From: Cyrtodaria siliqua
Taxonomy: Eukaryota > Mollusca > Bivalvia > Adapedonta > Hiatellidae
Assembly: GCA_037043455.1 (NCBI GenBank)
Contig: JAWPHD010000129.1
Location: 388,501-452,500 of the forward strand
Reading direction: 5' to 3'
Length of the DNA stretch: 64,000 bases
Below, piece by piece: positions 1 to 12,200 of the stretch. Below the pieces are notes generated by a model. It had not been told where the DNA came from. It saw only the letters and a list, made by a program, of their open reading frames with translations, and searched no databases. How positions within the stretch are numbered: position 1 is the stretch's first letter; each line of letters opens with the position of its first letter. The position numbers were made by a program, and so were the translations under genes.

Positions 1-1326
1 AATCAAAACGATTTTCGACAAGGACCAACATCATGTCATACTGATCATTTTAGAAAAAGTCCCATATCAATATCTCTTATTGTTTTTGGGAAGTAGTCGC
101 TACAAATTTATTTATTTTAAATCTATTTTTAGCTATGGCGGCCATCTTGAATTTCCGGCCGACCTGAAATTTTTCTAGGATCAACTAGACATCAAGAGCA
201 ACATTCCTGTGAAGTTTCATGAACATCCGTCAAGTAGTTTCAGAGGAGTAGTCGCTACAAGTTTTTACTATATAACTCTATGTAACCAAAGATGGCCACT
301 GGCAGCCATGTTTAACGTCGAATCAAAATAATTTTCCACAAGGATCTACATCATGTCATGCTGATCATTTTAGAAAAAGTCCCATATCAATATCACTTAT
401 AGTTTTCAAGAAGTAGTCGCTACAAACTTATTTTTTAAAAATCTATTTTTAGCTGTGACGGCCATCTTGAATTTCCGGCCGACCTGAAATTTTGATAGGA
501 TCAATTAGACATCAAGAGCAACATTCCTGTAAAGTTTCATGACAATCCGCCAAGTAGTTTCAGAGGAGTAGTCGCTACAAGTTTTTACTATATAACTCTA
601 TGTAAACAAAGATGGCCGCTGGCAGCCATGTTTAACGTTGAATCAAAACGATTTTTGTCTAGGATCAACATCATGTAATGCTGATCATTTTAGAAAAAGT
701 CCCATATCAATATCACTTATAGTTTTCAAGAAGTAGTCGCTACAAACTTATTTTTTAAAAATCTATTTTTAGCTGTGACGGCCATCTTGAATTTCCGGCC
801 GACCTGAAATTTTTCTAGGATCAATTAGACATCAAGAGCAACATTCCTGTAAAGTTTCATGACAATCCGCCAAGTAGTTTCAGAGAAGTAGTCGCTACAA
901 GTTTTTACTATATAACTCTATGTAAACAAAGATGGCCGCTGGCAGCCATGTTTAACGTTGAATCAAAACGATTTTTGACTAGGATCAACATCATGTCATG
1001 CTGATCATTTTAGAAAAAGTCCCATATCAATATCACTTATAGTTTTCAAGAAGAAGTCGCTACAAACTTGTATTTTAAAACTCTATTTTTAGCTTTGGCG
1101 GCCATCTTGGATTTCACATCAACATGAATTTTTGCTAGGATCAACTAGACTTTATGGGCAACATTTCTGTAAAGTTTCATGAATATCCATCCAGTAGTTT
1201 CAGCTGTGAAGTCGCTACAAATAAAAGTTTACGGACAGACAGACGGACAGACGGACAGACGGACGGACGACGGACACCGCACCACGGCATAAGCTCCGCT
1301 GATCTCTGATCAGTTGAGCTAAAAAT
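1..1326 (-). repeat. HINE/Helitron-like element, family C (left copy, truncated by window edge)
   Basis: About four head-to-tail monomers of roughly 319 bp. Each contains two copies of the near-palindrome GTAGTCGCTAC about 160 bp apart. The array ends at a GACGGACAGACGGAC-type tract (1232-1275) and a hairpin (1288-1316) whose stem pairs AGCTC with GAGCT around two GATCAG arms. Reading from the hairpin, the element lies on the minus strand. The same family is at 39676-41742 and 60996-64000. No coding capacity is seen. Assignment to a Helentron-associated (HINE) type rests on architecture only. Confidence 0.7.
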
Positions 1327-1440
1327 TAAAAAAAAAAAATGCAACAAAAATAATTTAAAAAAGAAAAAAAATATTTAAAAAATAAAAATATACTTATAAT
1401 AAAAAAAAAAAAGCAAAACATCTGGTAAAGTTTGGTAAAG
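1327..1440. repeat. A-rich low-complexity tract
   Basis: Runs of A broken by T next to the family C hairpin end. No gene signal. Confidence 0.7.
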
Positions 1441-2340
1441 ATCAGATGAAAAATGAAAGCCCTATCATATTAACGAGGCAAAATATACCATTTTTAACTA
1501 AATCAAGGGCCACAACTCCGCTGTTATTGGTCCGATCTGGCTGGTTTTCAAACTTGTTCGAGCTTTCATTGATATTAACAATCTGGTAAAGATTGGTAAC
1601 GATCACTTGAAAAATGAAGGCCTTTGGCCATGCAGTAGAGCTAAAAATCATCAGCTCCAAAAAGTAGGTCAAGGTCATAGATAAAATCCAGGCATCCAAA
1701 AAAAAGATGCACTACCAAAGACACAACTATGTCAAAATAGAATATGTTTTCTTCCAAAGATTAAGCTATAAATTAGGTTTAAAACATCTAGTGCATAATT
1801 CTAGTTCATGAGAAAGTGATGTTAATGTAACAATTAAAGTCATCTGCCCTTTGCTTGGATGGTGAAGGGCACATCCACATTTGCTTTGTCACGTTGCAAT
1901 GTACCACTCAAGATACAACTATAAGCAAAGTTTGAAAGGTCTTAGTGCATACAGTTTGGGAAAAAGTGACCTAACGCCAAAGTTGAAGGTAAAAATTATT
2001 AAGTTATCTGCCCTTTGCTTGGAGGGTCAAGGTCACTTCAATATTTGCTTTGCCACGTTGCGATGTACCACTCAAGATACAACTATAAGCAAAGTTTTAA
2101 GGGTCTAGTGCATACAGTTTGTGAAAAAGTGACCTAAACGCAAAAGTTGAACCTAAAAATTAGTAAGTTATCTGCCCTTTGCTTGGAGGGTCAAGGTCAC
2201 TTCCACATTTGCTTTGTCATGTTGCGATGTACCACCCATGATACAACTATAAGCAAAGTTTGAAAGGTCTAGTGCATACAGTTTGTGAGAAAATGACCTA
2301 AACGCAAAACTTGAATGTTGACGCCGCCGCCGCCACCGGA
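1441..2340. repeat. Dispersed repeat plus about 165-bp tandem repeat
   Basis: 1441-1730 resembles, in reverse orientation, the end of the family B element at 34735-34915; both carry a 'ccagatcggacc' core. From about 1830 to 2300 there are three monomers with TAAGCAAAGTTT marks near 1922, 2086 and 2252, a period of about 165 bp. The array ends in a GCCGCCGCC run near 2320. Short open frames here follow the repeat and are not genes. Confidence 0.6.
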
Positions 2341-2384
2341 AAAGTACCTATGTCTTTTTTTCTTCGAAAAGGCGAGACAAAAAA

Positions 2385-2475
2385 TCACGCTAAAATTCCA
2401 AATTTTGAGGCTATGGGTTATGTTCCCAAAATGTAGAAAAAAAGCACTGGAATCATTGCTTTGAAAAATTTTAAT
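2385..2475. mobile_element. DNA transposon end fragment, like the element at 35725-36057
   Basis: The stretch around 2388-2450 (TATGGGTTATGTTCCCAAAA followed by an A run and AGCACTGG) is nearly the same as the right end of the 35725-36057 element. Only this end is present here. Confidence 0.5.
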
Positions 2476-2712
2476 TTTGGTATAATCATAAGGCAGGTAG
2501 CCTGAGGACAATTTAATTTATATATATATGGTTCAATGTTTCATGTGTTGAACCTCGCTGTCTGAAAAGTGGTGTTAATGTTTCAAACTAGATTAAGCTG
2601 AACTGTATAATCAGCGTAAGACACCGTCACCTTATGAAAGGACCCGTTTTAAAACACAGGAGAGTTTGTAGCAATTAATAAACTTACACGTTACGATGTA
2701 CGTTCATATCGT

Positions 2713-4071
2713 ATGAAATGTTTATTTAGAACTCCAACTCCATTTTACATGCCAAAAAGAAACATATCTGACATTAATAACAAACTTGCAGATTCACTGA
2801 AAACTTTTGAACTCATCCAAACCAAAGCACCTCATCCTGCGAGGAGACTTTTTAACTGCCCTGATATCGACTGGAACACTTTGGCTGTCTCTAGCGACCC
2901 TAAAGTCCAAAACAGATCAGAACAACAGCACCTTGTAGACACCATGATAGAATTCAACTTGATGCAAATCCATGAAGAACCAACCAGAGATCATAATCTA
3001 CTTGACCTGGTTTTAACAACACCTTCCTTGATTAAATCCTCTGTCAACGTACCCGGTGTATCTGACCACGCCATGATTGTCACTGACGTGGACATCAAGC
3101 ATGTGAACCATTACCAGAAACCAAGAAAGATCTTCAAATTTGCAAAGGCCAACTGGGCAGCTATCAAGGCAGATTGTGACTATATCATCTGAAGTTAATA
3201 CACAACTAAGCCAAGGAACTGACACTGACGAACTTTGGTCAGTCTTCAAAGATGGGAATACATAGATCCGTTGAAAAAGATATGCCATCAAAACATGCAG
3301 AAGTAATTAGGGTCTAAACTTCAAAGATAAACAATTGGATGTTGTTCAGAGAATTGCGAGTGCCAAAAAGAAAAGTTGGTCTCAATTTTGAAATTGTTTG
3401 AATTTTGCGGGAAATATTTATCGGCAAACCGGTCACGATAACGTGACATTTGACCTGAATAATAACAAATGTTGGAAATTTAATATTTTTTAACTTCGTC
3501 TGTAAAGGTTTGAACAAATATATCGTTTTAGATGCTTGAAATGTTAATTCAATGCATACTTTCTTAGATATATTTACTTGAAACCAAAAATCCTGCGATG
3601 GAGTGGAGATCCCCATGTTTTTACTATAGGAAGCGCTCTGTCAGATCATACACAGCCAGATGAAATATCAAAATTGTAAAAAGGGCTGGTAAGGTCAGAG
3701 AAGGCTCGGATTAATAAATAATATATGCAGAAAAGCAAACTCAACGCTATAGACTTCCTAAGAAGAAACTTAAAGAACTGCCCACATGAATGTCGGAAGC
3801 TAGCATACATCACCCTAGTCCGCTCAACCCTCGAATATGGCTCCTTTATCTGCATGGGACCTGTACCACCGAAAGGATGTAAACTCCTTGTAAAAAATTC
3901 AATGCCAAGCTGCTAGATTTATCCAAAAAGATTATAAATTGTGAGATGATGGGTGCGTGACAAGAATCCTGCAAGATCTCGACCTACCAACACTTCAGCA
4001 TAGGTGTGAATTCAACCGACTGGTCTACCTATACAAGATAGTGGAGGTATGGTACCGGTAATAGACACATT
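2713..4071 (+). mobile_element. Degenerate non-LTR retrotransposon (LINE), 5' part
   Basis: The frame 2713-3192 encodes the end of an apurinic endonuclease (EEP) domain: FNCPDIDW, LDLVLTT, then PGVSDHAMIVTDVD with the catalytic SDH triad. Most of the reverse transcriptase is deleted. Reading resumes near 3725 with the RT thumb region (AIDFLRRNLKNCP, YITLVRSTLEYGS), then 3960-4071 in another frame (LQDLDLPTLQ). Frameshifts and stops make it a dead copy. It continues at 5090 after an inserted MITE. CR1/jockey-like by motif style. Confidence 0.8.
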
Positions 4072-5089
4072 TACAGTACAACTCACGCGAAACCCACACT
4101 TTACTCGATTTGCCAAGTTTGGTCGTATCGAGGACGCCACTGTCGAGTCACTCAGAGTGATCAAACACTCCGAGTGACTCCGCGTAGAATCCAATTAACC
4201 ATGAGTGCACACCTGTGGTGATTTTTTATTGGGAATAAAAAAATCTGATTTTTCCGACTTTTCTAATCTACTTGTCCGACAGTGCGCTTGAAAAAGCAAC
4301 CAATCGCCAGAAAAAAAACCTAACAATGCAAAGCCGAGTGCATCCTTTCTGTGCAAAGCTGACACAACTGATAAATAGAATGAATAAATTTCGAAACAAA
4401 TACGCATTTCGAACTTTTAATGCCTTTAACCACAAGTTTTGTTCGTTTCTGTTGTCCAAAAGTCAGTTCTTCAACAGACATAAATACTACCCATAAGTGT
4501 TGGCCATGTTTGTACCTTTAACAAAGTGGCACAAACAACGGCTTTATGACTCGGAATTCTTTACAATATTTTTCTGACTAAAGAACCCATCAATGTATTA
4601 ATAATAAACAGAAGTAAAAATTTGTTACAAAAATAGTAACGATTATTTAAAAATATAATTCTAATTTCAAGTATAATAATTACTGATTGAATTTTATGTT
4701 CAATCGCCGCAAAGCCGGTTATAGGAACCGCCATATAACTATCGTGACCCAGTATACATAATCCAGGCATTCAAATTTTACCACATCCGCTTTTCCAAAA
4801 AGTAAAATTGTCTTCTACTTCGATTTTTTCAAAAGTTATTATTGAATAATTATGCATTAAAACGACTGCAATTAAAAAAGGTTGCACCTTTTACCTGTGC
4901 AGTTTTGACTCAGCGAACTCGAGTTTGTCTACGCGATGTAACGTGGCGTAATTACGCCATGAGCTTTTCGCGAAGCTGATTTTCACTCCGAGTAGTTTTA
5001 TCATCGAAACTCTGAGTAATTACGCGATTTGTAAATTCCTCACTCAGCGTGAAAGAATAAAGTGTGGGTTTCGCGTGAGCTGTACTGTA
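4072..5089. mobile_element. Tc1/mariner-type MITE with 31-bp TIRs and TA target duplication
   Basis: The left end at 4074 reads CAGTACAACTCACGCGAAAC and the right end at 5087 is its inverse with one mismatch in the first 20 bases. Similarity covers about 31 bp. Both ends are flanked by TA (4072-4073 and 5088-5089), the Tc1/mariner signature. The 1014-bp body shows no transposase, so it is non-autonomous. Removing it rejoins the LINE reading frame (…DTHLYDCLVSQRPK-like), so it inserted into the LINE. Confidence 0.85.
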
Positions 5090-5590
5090 TGATTGTTTAG
5101 TCAGTCAAAGACCCAAAAGACCAAAGCCAAACAAATTTTTAATCTAAAAACGTTATTGAAAGACAAGTAACAAACAAATCAAAGTGCTTTGTGGTCGTTA
5201 AAGCCAACACTGACCAATACAGGAACTCATTCTTCGTGAAAACAGTGATTAAGTGGAACCACCTGGACGAGAGCACTAAAGTGTTTTCTACCCGTCTGCT
5301 GGTGCATCCCACATGTTTCTCTTCAGGAAATGTATTTTAAATAACCTTACTTCTGTCCTGTCTTCTGTCTGCATTCTGTCAGTATGGTGTCCTTCTCGCC
5401 GAGCGTGGTCACGTAGTCTAGGCCAGGTCATGTGATGTCATTTGGCAGGAATCAACTTGTTACCCACAAGTCCAGGAACCAGACCGTAAGGTCATATATG
5501 CCCCTCTTTGACAGTCACTACAGCACTATCGGAGCCCAAACAGTTGAGGGTTTCAAGTCGTCCCTTTCCAACTGTTACTAAGCTCGCACA
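5090..5590 (+). mobile_element. Degenerate LINE, 3' end of ORF2
   Basis: Continues the LINE interrupted by the MITE. Frames encode KANTDQYRNSFFVKT, IKWNHLDEST and, near 5530-5580, QTVEGFKSSLSNCY, the usual last segment of such an RT ORF. A related tail lies on the minus strand at 6845-7066. Confidence 0.75.
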
Positions 5591-5779
5591 CTCTCCCCGA
5601 ATTTATATACCAGTACTACTTCATAACCATACAGATAGTTTGGTATTCAAATAAACAGAAAATGGCAAAGGTCAATTTCAGACTTTCATCCGCCCCCTAT
5701 AGCCACAAATGACAAATCCTATGAAAATGTATGGCGCAAAATGATTTAGCCATTTACTGGTATATAAAACAAAACTTAC

Positions 5780-5888
5780 CCTGAGCAATGACATCTTCAA
5801 CTGTCACAGTGAATTTTCCAACAATAAAAACTTTGCCAATCAAGGCATTTTGCTGGCTAGTCTCGGTCTTCGAAAATAACTTCTTCAT
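5780..5888 (-). CDS. AAK1: AAK1/BIKE/Nak-family serine/threonine kinase, first coding exon
   Basis: Encodes 36 residues plus a split glycine, starting MKKLFSKTE and continuing GKVFIVGKFTVTVEDVIAQG. The start MKK, the GK/RVFxVG strand and the TVEDVIAxG stretch leading into the kinase glycine loop match the N-terminus of the numb-associated kinase family (AAK1, BMP2K, Nak). These kinases phosphorylate the AP2 mu subunit in clathrin endocytosis. The ATG is at 5888-5886; a good donor GTAAGT follows (5779-5774), leaving the codon in phase 1. No further exons are visible in 1-5779, so intron 1 exceeds 5.7 kb and the kinase domain lies outside the window. AAK1 versus BMP2K cannot be settled from one exon. 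Confidence 0.82.
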
Positions 5889-6162
5889 GACGGGTCACCT
5901 AGTTTTCTGGTTCATATATTCATTCCTGTCGAATATAGTGTGTCTGTCTCTAATTACATAGAGTTCTTTGGTTCTTTATGTCGCATTCTTGATGTCTATG
6001 GTTGTCTATGTATTTAAAGATGACATCATTTTATCAAATTCGTTGAAAAATTGTAAGAAACTTGTAAACGGAAGTTACCTTAAAGTCACGTGACAGCCTA
6101 AAGTTCGTAAAAATCCGTAACTTTTCGACAAACGTCGATTAGAGTGACTTCCCCTACTTGCA
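5889..6162. promoter_or_regulatory. Putative bidirectional promoter between AAK1-like kinase and IDO
   Basis: The two start codons (5888 minus, 6163 plus) are separated by 274 bp with no repeat inside. The interval holds a palindromic E-box (6085-6094), an ETS-like ACGGAAGT (6068-6075) and an ATF/CREB-like TGACATCA near 6023. No clear TATA box sits at a usual distance from either start. The 5' UTRs must lie here unless upstream non-coding exons exist. Confidence 0.65.
6085..6094. promoter_or_regulatory. Palindromic E-box GTCACGTGAC
   Basis: A perfect 10-bp palindrome containing CACGTG, matching the preferred site of USF/MiT-TFE-type bHLH-zip factors (CLEAR-like). It sits 69 bp upstream of the IDO ATG and about 200 bp from the kinase ATG. 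Binding is inferred only. Confidence 0.5.
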
Positions 6163-6237
6163 ATGGATTTGTTTCCACTGAACTTGGATAAATTTCATGT
6201 TTCTTTGAAATTAGCGTTTCTTTTAGAGGATCCGTTG
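6163..6237 (+). CDS. IDO: IDO exon 1
   Basis: 25 codons starting MDLFPLNLDKFHVSL and ending LLEDPL, the short N-terminal piece that precedes the first IDO helix (…xYHVxxxxGFLLxDPL… in relatives). Donor GTATAT. The ATG is the only in-frame start near this block. Intron 1 is 5.3 kb. Confidence 0.85.
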
Positions 6238-9200
6238 GTATATACATGATATTTAATATATATTTATGTGATTCGATTATTTACCAGAGAATGACAAGTT
6301 ATTGATTTCGTGCTGACATTAAAAAGTTGAAAACCCAACTGTCAATGCCAAATTTTATCATTGACCTTGTGGTGTCTGGTGATTAATTTGATCCATGGGG
6401 TCCCCGGAGTCCCCGGAGTCCTGGTTAGTAGTTTGTGAAGTAAACCAAGGAGAAAAAGTAAGACCGGTATGGGAATCAAACCCGGGACCCATCATTTTCA
6501 GGGCGAGTGCTCTACCGAGCTAACCGTGCCACTGGTACCCAATATCACCACAGTTAAGAGCTCTCACACTGTAAGCGAGGGGTCAAGGGTTCTGAGTTTT
6601 TCCCCTTCGTTTACTTCATTGGCAAGGAGGATATAATTTGGTAAAAATGGGATAGCAGAACCGTTAGTCTGGAAAGACCGAAAGAGCTGAGCTGGGTCAG
6701 CTCTTAAAAGTTAAAATGGGAAGGATTGTAGGGGATTGTAGTGATATTGGGTACCTGGTGGCTCAGTTTGTGCAGTTGGTAAAACCGTAATCAATGGGCC
6801 CCTGGTTCTAGTCCCTTACCGGCCACACTTTTTCCGCTTGATTTACTTCATTAATACTGCATCTTGTTTATCTATATAAATACCAAGTAGGACCAATACT
6901 GGTATATGACTTGAGGGAGAGTGCACATAAGCTTAGTAACAGCTTGAAAAGGATGACTTAATTGAACCCCTCGACTGTTTGGGTGCTGATCGTGTTTTCG
7001 TCCAGGTGGTTCCACTTAATCAATGTCTTGCCTTTAATGAAGAAAGAGTTTCTGTATTGGTCAGTGTTGGCATCATCGACCATAATGTCTGAGAATTGTT
7101 TGGCATTTATATATGTAATCTCTTCGAAAATGATTATGAAATCTGCTTGCTCTTACTTGCATTTTTTCCGATCTCTTCTCCCAAATAAAGGACAGAAATC
7201 CAGATTAAAATGTCTTGTACCCAATGTAAAACTGCGATGACCGATAACACCGCTGGTAATGCACTGCTAAGTACAGATAAATCAATTGACATGGATTGAG
7301 GATTAAGAGTGTATGATGAGTGCTCACACAGACTGATAGATGTGAACTTCTTGTCCTTGCTGATGACACTAGCTCTCAGGAGATCAGTTGTCACGACGGA
7401 TTACAGTCAAAACGTATCCTAGCCAAAACGTACCCCTAATTTTTGAGTCAAAACGTACCTATGGAGAAGTCAAAACGTACCTATGGAGAAGTCAAAACGT
7501 ACCAATAAAAAAGTGAAAACGTACATATGAAAATGGTGTGTAATTCATTAGTTTAAACCAGGTATAAATATATAATTATTTGTAATTTAAAGAAACAAAT
7601 CATTGACTAGTTTGGAAATGCGTACCGTAACCCATCATTTAATCATGTGGTAATACATGGATCCATTATATATAATGCATTTGATGCAATTGCTACACCA
7701 AACTCAATACATCTGATCGCAAATAGCATTGGTCAGTGAGATAAAACAACAAAAACCTCTGTGTAGCACTCATATCTACCTACAAGTACATTATGCAAGC
7801 AATTTTAAATAAAAAATCAATATAAGTAACATCATTTTCGAATCATAATCAAAAAAACATGCAAGCAATGTATTTATTCATTAAAACATCAATATGTAAC
7901 TTTAATTTATATATTGTACGTTTTGGCTTCTGTAAGGTACGTTTTGACTTTTGTTTGGGTACGTTTTGACTTTTGTTTGGGTACGTTTTGACTAGGTACG
8001 TTTTGGTTAGGGTACGTTTTGACCGGATCCCGTCACGACCACAGAGTGCTGGATCTTGGACAGCATTGTCAATCTGTGCAATAGTAGCGATGTAATTTTG
8101 GAGGGTGTCCCAGTCTAGGCTCTGTACCATCGTCTTTGTTTATAGTTGAATTGGGTTTTACAGCACACCACAAACAAGATTATATGGCAACCACAGGAAT
8201 GAACATTCTAGGCCTGCCCTCCATTTCCATTAAGATAAAACTATGCAAAATGTGTCTAGAACACATATGCAGAACTGCAGAGTTGCTGCAAATTTTATTG
8301 TAAACACTTATTTTTCACTGGAGACACAATCATTGTTTTCTGCTACTACTCAAGTAGCACCTGAAACCATACAGGGATGATGATTACCTATAATGAACAC
8401 AACAAAATCAACATTAATTTGGAGGGATTTTACTCCTCTGCCTTTAGCAGTGGTTTTTTATGTGTTTTGTGAATGCAGCCTGTGCCAAAGCCATTGTGAA
8501 AAATAGCGGCATTTTTCTAGAAATTGTGAAAATTGTGAAATATTATAAACTTTCAGAGGTTGGAATTGAGAGATGTAGCAAACCAAACGAAATATAAGAC
8601 TAATATCCTTACTGGTCTGTATTTACCCAAAAACAAAAAAAATAAATTAATGTTTCAGATTGTGAATTGTTTGGATATAATTGTGAAAAAAGAATACTTT
8701 TTGGAATTGCGAATCCGGCCGAATTTCAGCCCCAAATTAGGCATAAAAAACTGCTTTAGTGAGCATTAGGAGTGGCATTACTCTTGCCAGGGAACCACAC
8801 TCAGGTCTTCTTAGATTATAGTACAGTATATAGTAAAGTATATAAATTCAAGTGGTGAGTATTCTATACTGTGTACCCCACCTGTGTGACACTGCAGTCA
8901 TGTGCAGTCTGTATTACTATATCTGTTACAGACTAACCTTGCTTCTTTCCACACTTGCTGAAGCTTGTGGGGGGTCAGCTGCTGTGTGGGGTGAAGCTTG
9001 TGGGGTGAAGCTTGTGGAGGGTCAACTGCTGTGTGGAGAGAAGCTTGTGGTGGGTCAACTGTTGTGTGGGGTGAAGTTTGTGGGGGGTCAACTGCTGTGT
9101 GGGGAGCTTGTGGGGGTCAACTGCTGTGTGGGGATTCCAGACAGACGAAGCATACATGTATGCAGGTGTGGGTCACACTTCTGTCGTGTAGGCATCTGGC

Positions 9201-12200
9201 TTTACGTGAGTGTTGGCATTATCGACCGTAATGTCTGAGAATTGTTTGGCATTTATATGTGTAATCTCTTCGAAAATGATTATGAAATCTGCTTGCTCTT
9301 ACTTGCATTTTTTCCGATCTCTTCTCCCAAATAAAGGACGGAAATACACATTAAAATGTCTTGTACCCAATGTAAAACTGCGATGACCGATAACACAGCT
9401 GGTAATGCACTGCTAAGTACAGATAAATCAATTGACATGGATTGAGGATTAAGAGTGTATGATGAGTGCTCACACAGACTGATAGATGTGAACTTCTTGT
9501 CCTTGCTGATGACACTAGCTCTCAGGAGATCAGTTGTCACGACGGATTACAGTCCAAACGTACCCTAGCCAAAACGTACCCCTAATTTTTGAGTCAAAAC
9601 GTACCTATGGAGAAGTCAAAACGTACCAATAAAAAAGTGAAAACGTACATTTGAAAATGGTGTGTAATTCATTAGTTTAAACCAGGTATAAATATATAAT
9701 TATTTGTAATTTAAAGAAACAAATCATTGACTAGTTTGGAAATGCGTACCGTAACCCATCATTTAATCATGTGGTAATGCATGGATCCATTATAGATAAT
9801 GCATTTGATGCAATTGCTACACCAAACTCAATACATCTGATCGCAAATAGCATTGGTCAGTGAGATAAAACAACAAAAACCTCTGTGTAGCACTCAAATC
9901 TACCTACAAGTACATTATGCGAGCAATTTTAAATAAAAAATCAATATAAGTAACATCATTTTCGAATCATAATCAAAAAAACATGCAAGCAATGTATTTA
10001 TTCATTAAAAAATCAGTATGTAACTTTAATTTATATATTGTTATTCTGTAAGGTACGTTTTGACTTTTGTTTGGGTACGTTTTGACTTTGTTTGGGTACG
10101 TTTTGACTAGGTACGTTTTGGTTAGGGTACGTTTTGACCGGATCCCGTCACGACCACAGAGTGCTGGATCTTGGACAGCATTGTCAATCTGTGCAATAGT
10201 AGCGATGTAATGTTGGAGGGTGTCCCAGTCTAGGCTCTGTACCATCGTCTTTGTTTATAGTTGAATTGGGTTTTACAGCACACCACAAACAAGATTATAT
10301 GGCAACAACAGGAATGAACATTCTAGGCCTGCCCTCCATTTCCATTAAGATAAAACTATGCAAAATGTGTCTAGAACACATATGCAGAACTGCAGAGTTG
10401 CTGCAAATTTTATTGTAAACACTTATTTTTCACTGGAGACACAATCATTGTTTTCTGCTACTACTCAAGTAGCACCTGAAACCATACAGGGATGATGATT
10501 TCATATAATGAACACAACAAAATCAACATTAATTTGGAGGGATTTTACTCCTCTGCCTTTAGCAGTGTTTCTTTTATGTGTTTTGTGAATGCAGCCTGTG
10601 CCCAAGCCATTGTGAAAAATAGCGGCATTTTTTTAGAAATTGTGAAAATTGTGAAATATTATAAAGTTTCAGAGGTTGGAATTGAGAGATGTAGCAAACC
10701 AAACGAAATATAAGACTTATATCCTTACTGGTCTGTATTTACCCAAAAACAAAATAAATAAATGTTTCAGATTGTGAATTTTTTGGATATAATTGTGAAA
10801 AAATAATACTTTTTGGAATTGCGAATGGGGCCGAATTTCAGCCCCAAATTAGGCATAAAAAAACTGCTTTAGTGAGCATAAGAAGTGGCCTTACTCTTGC
10901 CAGGGAATCACACTCAGGTCTTCTTAGATTATAGTACAGTATATAGTAAAGTATATAAATTCAAGTGGTGAGTACTCTATACTGTGTACCCCACCTGTGT
11001 GACACTGCAGCCATGTGCAGTCTGTATTACTATATCTGTTACAGACAAACCTTGCTTCTTTCCACACTTGCTGAAGCTTGTGGGGGGTCAGCTGCTGTGT
11101 GGGGTGAAGCTTGTGGGGGTCAACTGCTGTGTGGGGTGAAGCTTGTGGGGGTCAAATGCTGTGTAGGGTAAAGCTTGTGGAGGGTCAACTGCTGTGTGGG
11201 GAGAAGCTTGTGGTGGATCAACTGTTGTGTAGGGTGAAGCTTGTGGGGGTCAACTGCTGTGTGGGGTGAAGCTTGTGGGGGTCAACTGCTGTGTGGGGAT
11301 TCCAGACAGACGAAGCATACCTGTGTAGGCATCTGGATTTACGTGATTGGTGCAGCCTGGAAGATTCCTAAATAAAATAATGGGTACCTGGGATTGTCTT
11401 TTTAAAAAGGCATTAGTACCAGGTATTGAAGTCAAATTATTAATTTAATGAATGCCCTGTTGTTCAACTATAGTACAGCAACATATACCGGTACATATAC
11501 ATATGTATATATGACCCATTGATGAATTGCTATATTTATACGTTAATTTCAGGAGTTCCTGCCAGAATACTTTCAAGCATGGAATTGTATGGCAAAGGAC
11601 ATGGCAACTTTGGTGAAGGAAAAGCAAATGAGGGAAGCTGTACACCAGGTATCAGAATCAGTTCATTTTCGCTCAACAAGGGCAATGACAATATGATGCG
11701 ATTCATGTAGATTTTTCAAAGTTAAGCAGAGCTGAAGTAATATTGTATAGTCCCTACTTCTATCTGCCTAATCACTTTTGTGGTCAGCTGACACCTTAAA
11801 AGGACACACAGCAATCTTGATTTTTGTAACTATCTACCGGTGTCCCATTCAAGTTTCGACATACTAACTTGCATATATGCTAATCTTTATTTATAATTAT
11901 TTGAATAGTCCTGAGCAAGTTGTTTTTGCATATTAGCTATTGTTGACTATATTTCAGAAATAATATATTTAAAGTTAAGGTAGAATAGGGAAGAAAATTG
12001 AAAACTCAACATTTTATTACCTTTTTGTGTCACCCGTGTAGCATGACAGGCACTTAGGGATCACTTTGTCCATTGTCCGTCCGTAGTCGTCCATCACACT
12101 TTAACCTACAACCTAACCTTGGCCATAACTTGAAAAGTTTTTGACCTATGTTCATGAAACTTCACACGCATCTCATCTAAACCCAAGGTATGTTGTTACA

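Larger units (their letters stand above)
7063..11340 (+). repeat. 2.15-kb direct tandem duplication (two copies)
   Basis: Copy 1 is about 7063-9210 and copy 2 about 9211-11340. They share long stretches with few differences, including a foldback element, a T/A-rich mid section and a GAAGCTTGTGGGGGTCAAC minisatellite. Small indels separate them. It lies in IDO intron 1. Short open frames recur in both copies, but I recognise no protein. Confidence 0.88.

Noticed and set aside
6466..6535. tRNA gene on the minus strand
   Set aside because: tRNA-like SINE head: arms do not pair and a sister copy lies 250 bp away.
7134..8130. Minus-strand frames at 7134-7394 and 7849-8130 (and copies at 9280-10245) as a gene split by the foldback element
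   Set aside because: They lie on both sides of the element and would join when it is removed, but I recognise no family, and the region is an anonymous duplicated intron.
8852..9238. Cys/Gly-rich 128-codon frame
   Set aside because: Driven by a 31-bp G-rich minisatellite and duplicated with it at 10965-11171.
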